A stretch of 64,000 nt of DNA from NCBI GenBank assembly GCA_934567355.1, contig CAKTJC010000003.1, forward strand, positions 62,001-126,000, given 5' to 3'. This DNA is from an uncultured Oscillospiraceae bacterium (lineage in GTDB: Bacteria > Bacillota > Clostridia > Oscillospirales > Oscillospiraceae). Position numbers and translations under genes: made by a program. The notes under the pieces are model-generated. The model was given only the letters and a program-made list of their open reading frames with translations. It was not told where the DNA came from and searched no databases. Position 1 is the stretch's first letter. Each line of letters begins with the position of its first letter. Shown here piece by piece: positions 44,737 to 53,102 of the stretch.

Positions 44737-45828
44737 ATGAATCAGAAACTCTTCCACCTCTCCAAGCGCAAGGAGCTGCCCTGGTATGGAGCCTGGGGCA
44801 TCCGGTGCGTTGCAATCCTGCTGGCCCTGGTGGTGTGCGGCTTTGTCACCACGGCCATGACCGGCGAAAACCCCATTGCCATTTACAAAACCATGTGGGA
44901 TGGTGCCTTCGGCACGCCCCGGCGCATCTGGAATGTGCTGCAAAACCTATCCATTCTGCTGTGTATCTCCCTGGCCGTTACCCCTGCCTTCCGGATGAAG
45001 TTCTGGAACGTAGGCGGCGAAGGACAGGTGCTGATGGGGGGCCTGGCTACGGCGGCCTGCATGATTCACCTGGGCGACAAGCTGCCCAATTGGCTGCTGA
45101 TTCTTGTTATGCTGGTCTGCGCCCTGGCAGCCGGCGGCGTTTGGGGGGCCATTCCTGCCTTCTTCAAGGCAAAGTGGAACACCAACGAAACCCTGTTCAC
45201 CCTGATGATGAACTATGTGGCCACCCAGATTGTGGCCTATTTCGTCATCCTCTGGGAGGTGCCCAAGGGCTCCGGTAAGGTGGGCATCATCAATCAGTCC
45301 ACCCGGGCCGGTTGGCTGCCCACAGTGGCCGGGCAGAAATACCTGTTCACCGTTCTGGTGGTGGCCATTCTCACAGGTCTGCTGTATATCTACCTGAACT
45401 GGACAAAGCACGGCTATGAGATTTCCGTGGTGGGCGAGTCCGTCCGCACGGCAAAGTATGTGGGCATCAAGGTGGAGCGGGTCATTATCCGCACCATGGC
45501 CCTGTCCGGCGCCCTGTGCGGCCTGGCAGGTCTGCTCCTGGTGGGCGGCTCTGACCATACCATCGCCGCCGCCACCGCCGGAGGCCGGGGCTTTACCGCC
45601 GTTATGGTGTCCTGGATGGCAAAATTCAATCCCATTGGCATGATTTTCACCAGTCTGCTGCTGGTGTTCCTGGGCCGGGGCTCTGGGGAGATTGCCACCC
45701 AGTTCCGGCTGAACGATTCCTTTGGTGACATCCTTACCGGCATCATCCTCTTCTTTATTATCGGCTGTGAATTCTTCATCACCTATAAGATTTCCCTGCG
45801 TAAGGCAGGGGGGAAGGAGGAAAAGTAA
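44737..45828 (+). CDS. Nucleoside ABC importer permease (NupP type)
   Basis: 363 residues with about eight to nine helices (IRCVAILLALVVCGFVTTAM, VALLILVMLV-type stretches) and the family motif VGGEGQVLMGGLATA. GGAGG is 6 nt before the ATG; one nucleotide after the ATPase stop. Pairs with the permease at 45828. Confidence 0.9.
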   Translation: MNQKLFHLSKRKELPWYGAWGIRCVAILLALVVCGFVTTAMTGENPIAIYKTMWDGAFGTPRRIWNVLQNLSILLCISLAVTPAFRMKFWNVGGEGQVLMGGLATAACMIHLGDKLPNWLLILVMLVCALAAGGVWGAIPAFFKAKWNTNETLFTLMMNYVATQIVAYFVILWEVPKGSGKVGIINQSTRAGWLPTVAGQKYLFTVLVVAILTGLLYIYLNWTKHGYEISVVGESVRTAKYVGIKVERVIIRTMALSGALCGLAGLLLVGGSDHTIAAATAGGRGFTAVMVSWMAKFNPIGMIFTSLLLVFLGRGSGEIATQFRLNDSFGDILTGIILFFIIGCEFFITYKISLRKAGGKEEK

Positions 45829-46814
45829 TGTTTGACCTTGTTGCCTTTATCCCCCGGGCTGTGATGCAGGGCATCCCGCTGCTCTTTGGCTCCACCGGTG
45901 AGACCATCACCGAAAAGTCCGGCAACCTGAACCTGGGTATTCCCGGCATTATGTATGTGGGCGGCATTGGCGGCGTTATTGGCGCTTTCCTGTATGAGCA
46001 GGCCGCCAAGGGGAATATGAATGGCTTCCTGGCGCTGCTTTTCCCCATGCTGGGCTGCCTTCTGGGCTCTGCCCTGATGGGGGCGCTGTACTGCTTCCTC
46101 ACCGTCACCCTGCGGGCCAATCAGAACGTCACCGGTCTGGCCATGACCACCTTCGGCGTGGGCTTCGGCAATTTCTTCGGCGGCTCTCTGATTAAGCTGG
46201 TGGGGGCGGATGTGCCCTCCATTGCCCTGTCTGCCACCAGCAGCTATTTCCGCCGCACCCTGCCCTTTGCCCAGACCACCGGCACCGTGGGCAAGCTGCT
46301 GTTCTCCTATGGCTTCCTGGCGTATCTGGCCATCTTCATTGCGTTGCTGGCCTCCTATATCCTGGGCCACACCCGCACCGGCCTGCACCTGCGTGCCGTG
46401 GGCGAGAACCCGGCTACGGCGGACGCTGCGGGCATCAACATCGGCAAATACAAATATGCCGCCACCATCATCGGCAGCATGATTGCGGGCCTGGGCGGCC
46501 TGTACTATGTGATGGACTATGCCAACGGCGTGTGGTCCAACAACGGCTTCGGCGACCGGGGCTGGTTGGCCATTGCCCTGGTAATCTTCACCATCTGGCG
46601 GCCCAATGTGGGTATCTTCAGCTCCATCCTCTTTGGCGGACTGTATATTCTGTACCTGTTCCTGCCCAGCCCCAACATGGCAATGAAGGAGCTGTATAAG
46701 ATGCTTCCCTATATTGTCACCATTGTGGTGCTGGTGATGACCAGTATGCGCAATAAGCGGGAGACCCAGCCCCCCGAGAGCCTGGGCCAGTCCTACTTCC
46801 GAGAAGAGCGATGA
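45828..46814 (+). CDS. Nucleoside ABC importer permease (NupQ type)
   Basis: 328 residues, multi-helix. Family motif KSGNLNLGIPGIMYVGG near the N-terminus and HTRTGLHLRAVGENPATADAAG in the middle. ATG overlaps the preceding stop (TAATG). Last gene before the terminator at 46840-46873. Confidence 0.91.
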   Translation: MFDLVAFIPRAVMQGIPLLFGSTGETITEKSGNLNLGIPGIMYVGGIGGVIGAFLYEQAAKGNMNGFLALLFPMLGCLLGSALMGALYCFLTVTLRANQNVTGLAMTTFGVGFGNFFGGSLIKLVGADVPSIALSATSSYFRRTLPFAQTTGTVGKLLFSYGFLAYLAIFIALLASYILGHTRTGLHLRAVGENPATADAAGINIGKYKYAATIIGSMIAGLGGLYYVMDYANGVWSNNGFGDRGWLAIALVIFTIWRPNVGIFSSILFGGLYILYLFLPSPNMAMKELYKMLPYIVTIVVLVMTSMRNKRETQPPESLGQSYFREER

Positions 46815-46839
46815 GCCTCCCGCCGGACCGCTGACTGCT

Positions 46840-46873
46840 CCCCCCGATGCCGCCGGGCACCGGGGGGATTTTT
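46840..46873 (+). terminator. Terminator of the purine uptake operon
   Basis: CCCCCCGATGCC/GGGCACCGGGGGG stem (46840-46867) with a short loop, followed by ATTTTT. Confidence 0.85.
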
Positions 46874-46888
46874 CGGCGCAAAAACGGA

Positions 46889-46917
46889 TAGACACGGATC
46901 AAAAAATATGATATGCT
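46889..46917 (+). promoter_or_regulatory. Promoter upstream of nucleotidyltransferase gene
   Basis: -35 TAGACA (46889-46894), 17-nt spacer, -10 TATGCT (46912-46917) with TGA before it. Confidence 0.55.
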
Positions 46918-46973
46918 GTATTCTGAAAATAGATCGTGCGGGCAGCCTTGCCTGTGCGGGGGAGGTTGACGTG

Positions 46974-47906
46974 ATGAGAGCGACACTGCTGATCATGGCG
47001 GCTGGAATCGGGTCCCGGTTCGGCGGGGGCATCAAGCAGCTGGAGCCGGTGGGGCTGAACGATGAGATCATCATGGACTATTCCGTCCACGATGCCATTG
47101 CCGCCGGGTTCAACAAGCTGATCTTTGTCATCCGGAAGGACATCGAGGCGGATTTCCGGGAGCGGATCGGCGAGCGCATCGAGGCGCTGTGCCGCCGGCT
47201 GGATGTGGAGGTGCACTATGCCTTCCAGGATCTGTACGCCGTGCCGGAGGGATTCTGCGTTCCCGAGGGGCGCACCAAGCCCTGGGGCACCGGGCAGGCG
47301 GTGCTGGCGGCGAAGGAGCTGATCTGCGAGCCCTTCGCGGTGATCAATGCCGACGACTACTACGGCAGGCAGGCCTACCGCGACCTGTACCGCTGGCTGA
47401 CGCAGCCCCATCCCGAAAATGAGATCGCCATGGCGGGCTTCGTCCTGGGCAATACCCTCTCCGACCACGGCAGCGTGACCCGGGGCATCTGCACCGTGGA
47501 AAACGGCCGGGTGACCGACGTGACGGAGACGAAGAACATCGTCAAGACCCCCACGGGGGCGGAGGCGGACGGGAAAACGCTGGACGCAGGCAGCCTGGTG
47601 TCCATGAACATGTGGGCGTTCCCCGCCGCGCCGGGGGAAAAGCCCTGGTTCCTGGGTGTGCTGGAAAGGACCTTCCGGCTTTTCTTCCGGGAGCATGTGC
47701 CCGCCGACCCCATGAAGGCGGAATACCTGCTGCCCATTCTCATCGGCGCGATGCTGCGCCGGGGCGAATGCACCCTGGAGGTGCTGCCCACCGCCGATAA
47801 ATGGTTCGGCGTCACCTACAAAGAGGACAAGCCGCTGGTGGTGCAGAGCTTCCGCGCCCTGATCGCGGCGGGGGTGTACGGCGAGAGCCTGTACGCCGAC
47901 CTGTAA
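46974..47906 (+). CDS. Nucleotidyltransferase-family protein (sugar-1-P type)
   Basis: 310 residues. The N-terminal signature LLIMAAGIGSRFGGGIKQLEPVG is the nucleotide-binding loop of the NTP-transferase family, and AVINADDYYGRQAY holds the metal aspartates. Substrate is not readable; similar proteins activate sugar or amino-alcohol phosphates. I start at ATG 46974, 8 nt after GGGGAGG; an earlier ATG at 46908 overlaps the promoter. The next gene follows by 16 nt. Confidence 0.85.
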   Translation: MRATLLIMAAGIGSRFGGGIKQLEPVGLNDEIIMDYSVHDAIAAGFNKLIFVIRKDIEADFRERIGERIEALCRRLDVEVHYAFQDLYAVPEGFCVPEGRTKPWGTGQAVLAAKELICEPFAVINADDYYGRQAYRDLYRWLTQPHPENEIAMAGFVLGNTLSDHGSVTRGICTVENGRVTDVTETKNIVKTPTGAEADGKTLDAGSLVSMNMWAFPAAPGEKPWFLGVLERTFRLFFREHVPADPMKAEYLLPILIGAMLRRGECTLEVLPTADKWFGVTYKEDKPLVVQSFRALIAAGVYGESLYADL

Positions 47907-47922
47907 AGGAAAGAGGAGAGTT

Positions 47923-49398
47923 ATGGAAAAACGAGAAACCTTCCGCTCCCGGCTGGGCTTCATTCTGGTTTCCGCCGGGTGTGCGGTGGGAATCGGAAAT
48001 GTGTGGAAATTCCCCTATATCTGCGGCAAATACGGCGGAGCTGCCTTTATTCTGATCTACCTGGTCTTCCTTGCCGTGATGGGCATTCCCATTCTGGTGT
48101 GTGAATATGCCGTGGGGCGCAGCAGCCGCAGGAGCTGTGCCGCCTCCTTCCATGCGCTGGAGCCGGAGGGGAGCCAGTTCCATCACTACGGCGTTTTGGG
48201 CATGTGCGGCAACTATCTGCTGATGATGTTCTACACCACCGTGGCAGGCTGGATGATGTGCTATTTCTGGAAGTGCCTGGCCGGTGATTTCACCGCTGCC
48301 GCCATGACCACCGACGAGGTGGCTGCCCAGTTCGGCGCCCTCACCGGCGACCCGGTGCAGATGTTTGCCTGGGCGGTGCTGGCGACGGTGCTCTCCTTCG
48401 GCATCTGCGCCCTGGGCGTGGTGAACGGCGTGGAGCGCATCAGCAAATGGATGATGGTCGGCCTGCTGTGTCTGATCGTGGTGCTGGCGGTGCATTCCCT
48501 GCTGCTGCCCGGCGCGGGAGCGGGCGTCCGGTTCTATCTGGTGCCGGATTTCGCCGCCATGATGGAGGAGGGTATCGGCAACGTGGTCTTTGCCGCCATG
48601 AGCCAGTCCTTCTTTACCCTGAGCCTGGGCATCGGCGCCATGTCCATCTGCGGCAGCTACAAGGATAAGAACGCCTCCCTCACCGGCGACGCGGTGAGCG
48701 TGACCGTCCTCGATACCTTTGTGGCACTGATGGCGGGCATGATCATCATCCCCGCCTGCTTCAGCTTCGGCATCGAGCCGGGTGCGGGCCCCTCGCTGAT
48801 CTTCATCACGCTGCCCAATATCTTCAATCAGATGGTGGGCGGCAGACTCTGGGGCGCGCTGTTCTTCCTGTTCATGTCCTTTGCCGCCATTTCCACCATC
48901 ATTGCGGTGTTCGAGAACATTCTGGCCTGCACCATGGATCTGTGGCACTGGAGCCGGAAGAAGGCAGTGGTTATCAACGCCGCCGCCATGATCCTGCTTT
49001 CACTGCCCTGTGTGCTGGGCTTCAATGTGCTCTCCGGCATCCAGCCCCTGGGCGCGGGCAGCGGCATCATGGATCTGGAGGATTTCATCGTCTCCAATAA
49101 TTTGCTGCCCCTGGGCTCGCTGGTGTACCTGGCCTTCTGCGTCAACCGGGGCGGCTGGGGCTGGGAGAATTTCCTGGCCGAGGCAGATACGGGCAAGGGA
49201 ATGCGCTTCCCCCGCTGGGCCCGCGGCTATATGCGCTATGTGCTCCCCGCCATCGTGGTGGTGATCTACGTCAAGGGCTATTGGGATACCTTCCGCCCCA
49301 AGGGGAACGCCTATCTGATCCCCTGGATGATCGTCGCCGCCGTCTTCCTGGCCGCCATCGGCTGGATCGTGTTCGGAAAAAGGAGAAATGTCAAATGA
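47923..49398 (+). CDS. Neurotransmitter:Na+ symporter (SNF/NSS) family transporter
   Basis: 491 residues, about eleven to twelve helices. The family start SRLGFILVSAGCAVGIGNVWKFPY holds the Na+ and substrate site residues of helix 1, and GGAAFILIYLVFLAVMGIPI follows. Members (LeuT, TnaT) import amino acids with sodium. ATG 47923 after AGAGGAG. The partner gene for a DUF1003 protein overlaps its end. Confidence 0.93.
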   Translation: MEKRETFRSRLGFILVSAGCAVGIGNVWKFPYICGKYGGAAFILIYLVFLAVMGIPILVCEYAVGRSSRRSCAASFHALEPEGSQFHHYGVLGMCGNYLLMMFYTTVAGWMMCYFWKCLAGDFTAAAMTTDEVAAQFGALTGDPVQMFAWAVLATVLSFGICALGVVNGVERISKWMMVGLLCLIVVLAVHSLLLPGAGAGVRFYLVPDFAAMMEEGIGNVVFAAMSQSFFTLSLGIGAMSICGSYKDKNASLTGDAVSVTVLDTFVALMAGMIIIPACFSFGIEPGAGPSLIFITLPNIFNQMVGGRLWGALFFLFMSFAAISTIIAVFENILACTMDLWHWSRKKAVVINAAAMILLSLPCVLGFNVLSGIQPLGAGSGIMDLEDFIVSNNLLPLGSLVYLAFCVNRGGWGWENFLAEADTGKGMRFPRWARGYMRYVLPAIVVVIYVKGYWDTFRPKGNAYLIPWMIVAAVFLAAIGWIVFGKRRNVK

Positions 49399-49898
49399 AG
49401 GAAAACCGGAAGCTTCTGCAGGAAGTGTTGGCGGACATCCGCCATGATATGACCGACGAGGAAGTGCTCAACCTGCTGGCGGACAGCAAGATCTCCGTCA
49501 ATCCCAGCACGGAGAAGGAAAAGTATTCTCTGGGGCAGCGCGCGGCGGATACCATTGCAAAATTTGCCGGAAGCTGGGCGTTCATCTTTTCCTTTACCGG
49601 CGTGCTGCTGCTGTGGATGGTCGTCAACGCGGTTCTGGCTGCCGATGCCTTTGACCCCTATCCATTCATACTGCTCAATTTGGTGCTCTCCTGCGTCGCC
49701 GCCATTCAGGCACCACTGATTATGATGAGTCAGAACCGCCAGGAGGAAAAGGATCGCCGCCGTGCGGAAAACGACTACAAGGTCAACCTGAAGACCGAGA
49801 TCATGATCGAGGATCTCTACGACAAGGTAAGCGCCATCCTCGCCAAGCAGACCGCGCTTGAAAAGCAGCTGCAGGAACATCATGAGGTGTCCAAGTAA
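49395..49898 (+). CDS. DUF1003 membrane protein
   Basis: 167 residues. Family block FAGSWAFIFSFTGVLLLWMVVN, DPYPFILLNLVLSC and IQAPLIMMSQNRQEEKDR, giving two membrane helices; then a basic and coiled tail (TEIMIEDLYDKVSAIL). The ATG overlaps the symporter stop (ATGA). Function of the family is unknown; the terminator at 49905 ends the unit. Confidence 0.9.
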   Translation: MKENRKLLQEVLADIRHDMTDEEVLNLLADSKISVNPSTEKEKYSLGQRAADTIAKFAGSWAFIFSFTGVLLLWMVVNAVLAADAFDPYPFILLNLVLSCVAAIQAPLIMMSQNRQEEKDRRRAENDYKVNLKTEIMIEDLYDKVSAILAKQTALEKQLQEHHEVSK

Positions 49899-49904
49899 GA
49901 ATCT

Positions 49905-49941
49905 TTCCTCGGACGGCGATCCGTCCGAGGAATCATTTTTT
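49905..49941 (+). terminator. Terminator after the DUF1003 gene
   Basis: TTCCTCGGACGG (49905-49916), loop CGAT, CCGTCCGAGGAA (49921-49932), perfect 12-bp stem followed by TCATTTTTTT. Confidence 0.93.
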
Positions 49942-49977
49942 TCCGAGGAATAGAGCGAAAGATTACGAAATTTCTCG

Positions 49978-50006
49978 TTGCAATTTATTGGAAGATGCCC
50001 TATAAT
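49978..50006 (+). promoter_or_regulatory. Sigma-A promoter in front of a LacI remnant
   Basis: -35 TTGCAA (49978-49983), 17-nt spacer, -10 TATAAT (50001-50006); intact although the gene behind it is broken. Confidence 0.75.
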
Positions 50007-50037
50007 AGTGAAAAGCAAACATTTTGGGGTGACTGAT

Positions 50038-50175
50038 GTGGCGACCATGGATGATATTGCCAAGCGGCTGGGCGTGTCCAAGGCCTTCAGCGGCGCAGAG
50101 GATGTGAGCGAGAGCATGCGCCGGGCAGTGCTGGAGACGGCGGTGGAGCTGGGCTATACCCGGCAGCTGTGTTCC
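50038..50175 (+). pseudogene. Truncated LacI-family repressor (DNA-binding end only)
   Basis: From GTG 50038: VATMDDIAKRLGVSKAFSGAEDVSESMRRAV and on to ELGYTRQLC, the N-terminal HTH of a LacI repressor. The normal pattern LGVS-xSTVS-KAFSG has lost about five residues of the recognition helix. After ELGYT, homology stops, and the rest of the regulator (about 280 residues) is missing; the frame then runs antisense to the CD3324-like gene. Not functional as a repressor. Confidence 0.75.
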
Positions 50176-50208
50176 TGGCAGCCGCCGCAGCGGTGCAGTA
50201 CGGTCCTG

Positions 50209-50481
50209 TCAGCCATCGGTGTGCCTCGCCGTGCGCACGATGCGCTGAATGCTCTTTACGGAAAGGCAAAATTCCCTTGCCAGCTGTGCCGTCCCGACCC
50301 CTGCCCGGAAACGGGCAATAATTTCGTCGTTGCGCCGGGAAAGGAGCTGCCTTGTCTGGGTATTGCTGCCCCAGTCCTGCTTGGTTAGAGCCGGGATATA
50401 GATGCAGACTCCGTTGACATAGCGCTGTATTTCTGCGATCAAAGTCTGCGGAAGAACCTCTTCCGCACGCTTGTAGCTCAT
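50209..50481 (-). CDS. CD3324-family small DNA-binding protein (Mor-like HTH)
   Basis: 90 residues. MSYKRAEEVLPQTLIAEIQRY is the family's N-terminus; the C-terminal LAREFCLSVKSIQRIVRTAR is a helix-turn-helix of the Mor transcription-activator type. Start ATG 50479-50481 follows AGGAGGATTTC. The gene has its own promoter and a leader with a small peptide and an inverted repeat. Role unknown; likely a transcription regulator. Confidence 0.8.
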   Translation of the reverse strand: MSYKRAEEVLPQTLIAEIQRYVNGVCIYIPALTKQDWGSNTQTRQLLSRRNDEIIARFRAGVGTAQLAREFCLSVKSIQRIVRTARHTDG

Positions 50482-50510
50482 GAAATCCTCCTGAATGGTT
50501 TCGGGCGAAT

Positions 50511-50545
50511 CTGAGCTTAGGTGATTTTTATGGATTTAAGCTCAG
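50511..50545. promoter_or_regulatory. Inverted repeat between leader peptide and CD3324-like gene
   Basis: CTGAGCTTA (50511-50519) and TAAGCTCAG (50537-50545), a perfect 9-bp inverted repeat with a 17-nt spacer. Could be an operator or an RNA stem in the leader. Confidence 0.5.
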
Positions 50546-50548
50546 ACG

Positions 50549-50575
50549 TTACTGAGCCATTACATATCTGGTCAT
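50549..50575 (-). CDS. 8-residue leader peptide
   Basis: A strong ribosome-binding site AGGAGGTG is followed by ATG, giving MTRYVMAQ and a stop. It lies between the promoter and the CD3324-like gene. The good ribosome-binding site suggests it is translated; it may couple translation to the downstream stem, but it could be chance. Confidence 0.35.
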   Translation of the reverse strand: MTRYVMAQ

Positions 50576-50603
50576 GCAGTGTACACCTCCTGTCGCAAAA
50601 CAA

Positions 50604-50632
50604 AATGTAACATGGCTGTGCGAAAAACGCAA
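50604..50632 (-). promoter_or_regulatory. Promoter of the CD3324-like gene
   Basis: Minus strand -35 TTGCGT (50627-50632), 17-nt spacer, -10 TACATT (50604-50609). Confidence 0.55.
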
Positions 50633-50716
50633 CCTCATATTCTTTTTGAAAATAATTTGCGCCCCGCGTGAATTTCCCGCCCTTCCTGGCAGAAGAGCGG
50701 GAGATTTTTTCGGCGG

Positions 50717-51691
50717 TCAATATTCTCTGGCGGCGATGAATTCCTCGGTCAGATCGGCGGGGGTGAAGAGCTGCTCTTCCACGAAGATCTGCTTGGGGAT
50801 GGTCTGTCCGGCCAGGTATTGCTGGATCAGCTCGGCGACCCGGGGGCCGTGGAGGGGGTTGCACTCCACGCAGAGGTTGATCTTGCCCTCCATGCAGGCG
50901 GTGAGCGCCCGGCGGACGGAGTCGAAGGAGATGATGGCCACCCGGCCGCCTTCGCCGTAGGTGATGCCCGCCTCGTCCAGGGCGCGCATGGCGCCGAAGG
51001 TCATGTTGTCGTTTTCGCTGTAGATGACGTCGATGTCCCCGCCCTGCTCCAGAAAGGCGCGCACCTCCTCATAGGCCTTGGATTCGGTGTAGTCCCCCGC
51101 CAGCTGGGCGGCAAAATGCCAGCCGTCGTGGGCGCGCACCGCGTCCTCGATGGCCTTGGAGCGCATGATCTGGGAGGTCGCGCCGAAGCTGCCCTGCAGA
51201 TGCAGGATCTCCAGCGCCTGCCCCGGGAACTGCTTCTCCATCCACTCCACGGCGCGCCTGCCCTCGGTGAGGAAGTCGGAGCCGATGGCGGCAAGATACA
51301 ATTCCTTGTCCTCCACCGCCACCTCCCGGTCCACAATGATCACGGGGATGCCCGCGTCCTTTGCCTCCTGGAGCACCGCGTCCCAGCCGGTTTCCTCCGC
51401 CGGGGCGATGACAATGATGTCCACATCCTGCACGATGAAGTTGCGCACTGCCAGCAGCTGGTTTTCCTGCTTCTGCCGGGCATTGTCGTACAGCAGCTCG
51501 AAGCCCTGCTCCTCGCTGAGCGCCTGCATCATGGAGGCGGTGTTGGCCACCCGCCAGTCCGATTCCGCGCCCAGCTGGGAAAAGCCCACCACGATCCGCT
51601 CCGGCTCCTGCACCGGGGCGGCTTTTTCCGCGCAGCCGGTCAGCAGCAGGGCGCACAGGCAGAGAACCAGCAGTTTACATCTCGTTTTCAT
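50717..51691 (-). CDS. Sugar-binding lipoprotein of a sensory operon
   Basis: 324 residues. Lipoprotein signal with lipobox LTGC (LLVLCLCALLLTGC). Periplasmic-binding-protein fold 1 (RbsB/XylF type): IVVGFSQLGAESDWRVANT, VDIIVIAPAEETGWDAVL, PVIIVDREV, YSENDNMTFGAMRAL. Start ATG 51689-51691 after GGAGGAAAGCC, overlapping the end of the histidine kinase gene. No permease or ATPase is adjacent, so it more likely feeds the kinase than a transporter, as XylFII does with LytS-YesN in clostridia. Confidence 0.85.
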   Translation of the reverse strand: MKTRCKLLVLCLCALLLTGCAEKAAPVQEPERIVVGFSQLGAESDWRVANTASMMQALSEEQGFELLYDNARQKQENQLLAVRNFIVQDVDIIVIAPAEETGWDAVLQEAKDAGIPVIIVDREVAVEDKELYLAAIGSDFLTEGRRAVEWMEKQFPGQALEILHLQGSFGATSQIMRSKAIEDAVRAHDGWHFAAQLAGDYTESKAYEEVRAFLEQGGDIDVIYSENDNMTFGAMRALDEAGITYGEGGRVAIISFDSVRRALTACMEGKINLCVECNPLHGPRVAELIQQYLAGQTIPKQIFVEEQLFTPADLTEEFIAAREY

Positions 51692-53102
51692 GGCTTTCCT
51701 CCAATCGCAGCGGGAAGGTGATGGTGATGGATGTGCCCGCACCGGGGGTGCTCTCGATCTCAAACCGGCATTGGCTGCCGTACATCAGCTGCAGGCGCTT
51801 GTAGGCGGAGATCAGGCCGAAGCCCTTGGCCTCGTCCGCCTCCAGCTGGCGCAGCAGCCCGCTCCGCTCCTCCGGCGTCATGCCCGCGCCGGTGTCCTCC
51901 ACCCGGACGGTCACCAGGGCGCCTGCCAGCGTGCCCGTGACGGTGATGCTCCCCTTGCCCCGCTTGGGCTTGATGCCGTGGTAGATGGCGTTTTCCACCA
52001 GCGGCTGCAATGTCATTTTGGGGATGAGGCACCTGGCAATGGCGGGATCGATGTCGATCTTGTAGTCCAGAATGTCCTTGTAGCGCACCTGCTGGATTTC
52101 CAGATAGCTGCGGATGTGCTGCTCCTCCTGGGTCATGGTCACAATGTCCCGGCCGTTGCTGAGGAAGGAGCGGAAGTAGGTGGAAAGGCTGGTGACCATC
52201 TCCTCCGCCTGCTCGTTTTTGCCGGTCTCGATCAGCCAGACGATGGCGTCCAGGGTGTTGTAGAGGAAGTGGGGGTTGATCTGCGCCTGGATCAGCGAAA
52301 GCTCGATGCCCCGCAGGCGGATCTGCTCCTGCCGGTTCAGCTCGATCTGGCTTTCCAGCTGCTGCGCCATGTCCTCGATGCCGGTGCTCAGGGTCAGCAG
52401 CTTGGGGTCGTCGGCCTGCACCGGCTCCTTGCGCGCCAGCTCGCCCCGGCCGATCTCCGCCACCCGCCCTGCCAGGGCGTCGATGGGGTTGGTGATGCTC
52501 TTGCCGGTGCGGATCGCCCGCCGGGCGGCCAGCGCCATCAGCCCCGCCAGAGTCAGCAGCACCGCCAGCAGCTCCCCCCACAGCACACGGCTGAGCCGCT
52601 GCTGCAAAATGGCCAGCTGCCCTGCCTCGTGATAAAGGTAGGTGTACATGTATTCCTGGATCAGCTCGGTGATGACGTATACGCTGGTCTCCAGCTGCTC
52701 CATGCGCTTGTCGTAGCCGTCGGTGCCCTGGATCTTGTTGATGCTGGCGGTCAGGCTGTCGCACAGACCCACCACGCTGCCGATGGCCTTGCGGCTGTCC
52801 GGGTTGGTGGTGCCCGCCAGCAGGGTCTCTGCCAAGGTGCGGGCGGCGCCGATCTCCTCCAGCGGCAGCTCCGCCGCCGCGCCGGAGACGTAGTAGTACA
52901 TTTTTAAGTCCACATCGGATTTGAAATCCTGATTGAACCGGGAGGCGGTGGTGATGTTGCCGGTGACGGCGGCATTGCGCACATTATAGCTGACCAGCAG
53001 GATGAGGATCACCGCTGCCAGCACCGCCACAGGCACAAAGATGCTGAGCATCAGGCTGTAGAGCTTCCCGGCGATGGAATTGGGCTGGAATCTCCCCTTC
53101 AT
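51675..53102 (-). CDS. YesM-type sensor histidine kinase
   Basis: 475 residues. Helix 1 about 18-38 (LSIFVPVAVLAAVILILLV), an extracellular domain to ~175, helix 2 (GELLAVLLTLAGLMALAA), a HAMP domain, then the LytS/YesM-type kinase: phospho-acceptor His in QINPHFLYNTLD and the ATP-binding motifs LVENAIYHGIK and DTGAGM. ATG overlaps the response-regulator stop (ATGA). It probably phosphorylates the YesN-like protein at 53099-54706, sensing the sugar bound by the lipoprotein. Confidence 0.92.
   Translation of the reverse strand: MKGRFQPNSIAGKLYSLMLSIFVPVAVLAAVILILLVSYNVRNAAVTGNITTASRFNQDFKSDVDLKMYYYVSGAAAELPLEEIGAARTLAETLLAGTTNPDSRKAIGSVVGLCDSLTASINKIQGTDGYDKRMEQLETSVYVITELIQEYMYTYLYHEAGQLAILQQRLSRVLWGELLAVLLTLAGLMALAARRAIRTGKSITNPIDALAGRVAEIGRGELARKEPVQADDPKLLTLSTGIEDMAQQLESQIELNRQEQIRLRGIELSLIQAQINPHFLYNTLDAIVWLIETGKNEQAEEMVTSLSTYFRSFLSNGRDIVTMTQEEQHIRSYLEIQQVRYKDILDYKIDIDPAIARCLIPKMTLQPLVENAIYHGIKPKRGKGSITVTGTLAGALVTVRVEDTGAGMTPEERSGLLRQLEADEAKGFGLISAYKRLQLMYGSQCRFEIESTPGAGTSITITFPLRLEESHENEM

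Noticed and set aside
49978..50388. A 136-codon regulator gene from the LacI-like start
   Set aside because: LacI similarity ends by about 50175 and the rest is antisense to the CD3324-like gene.
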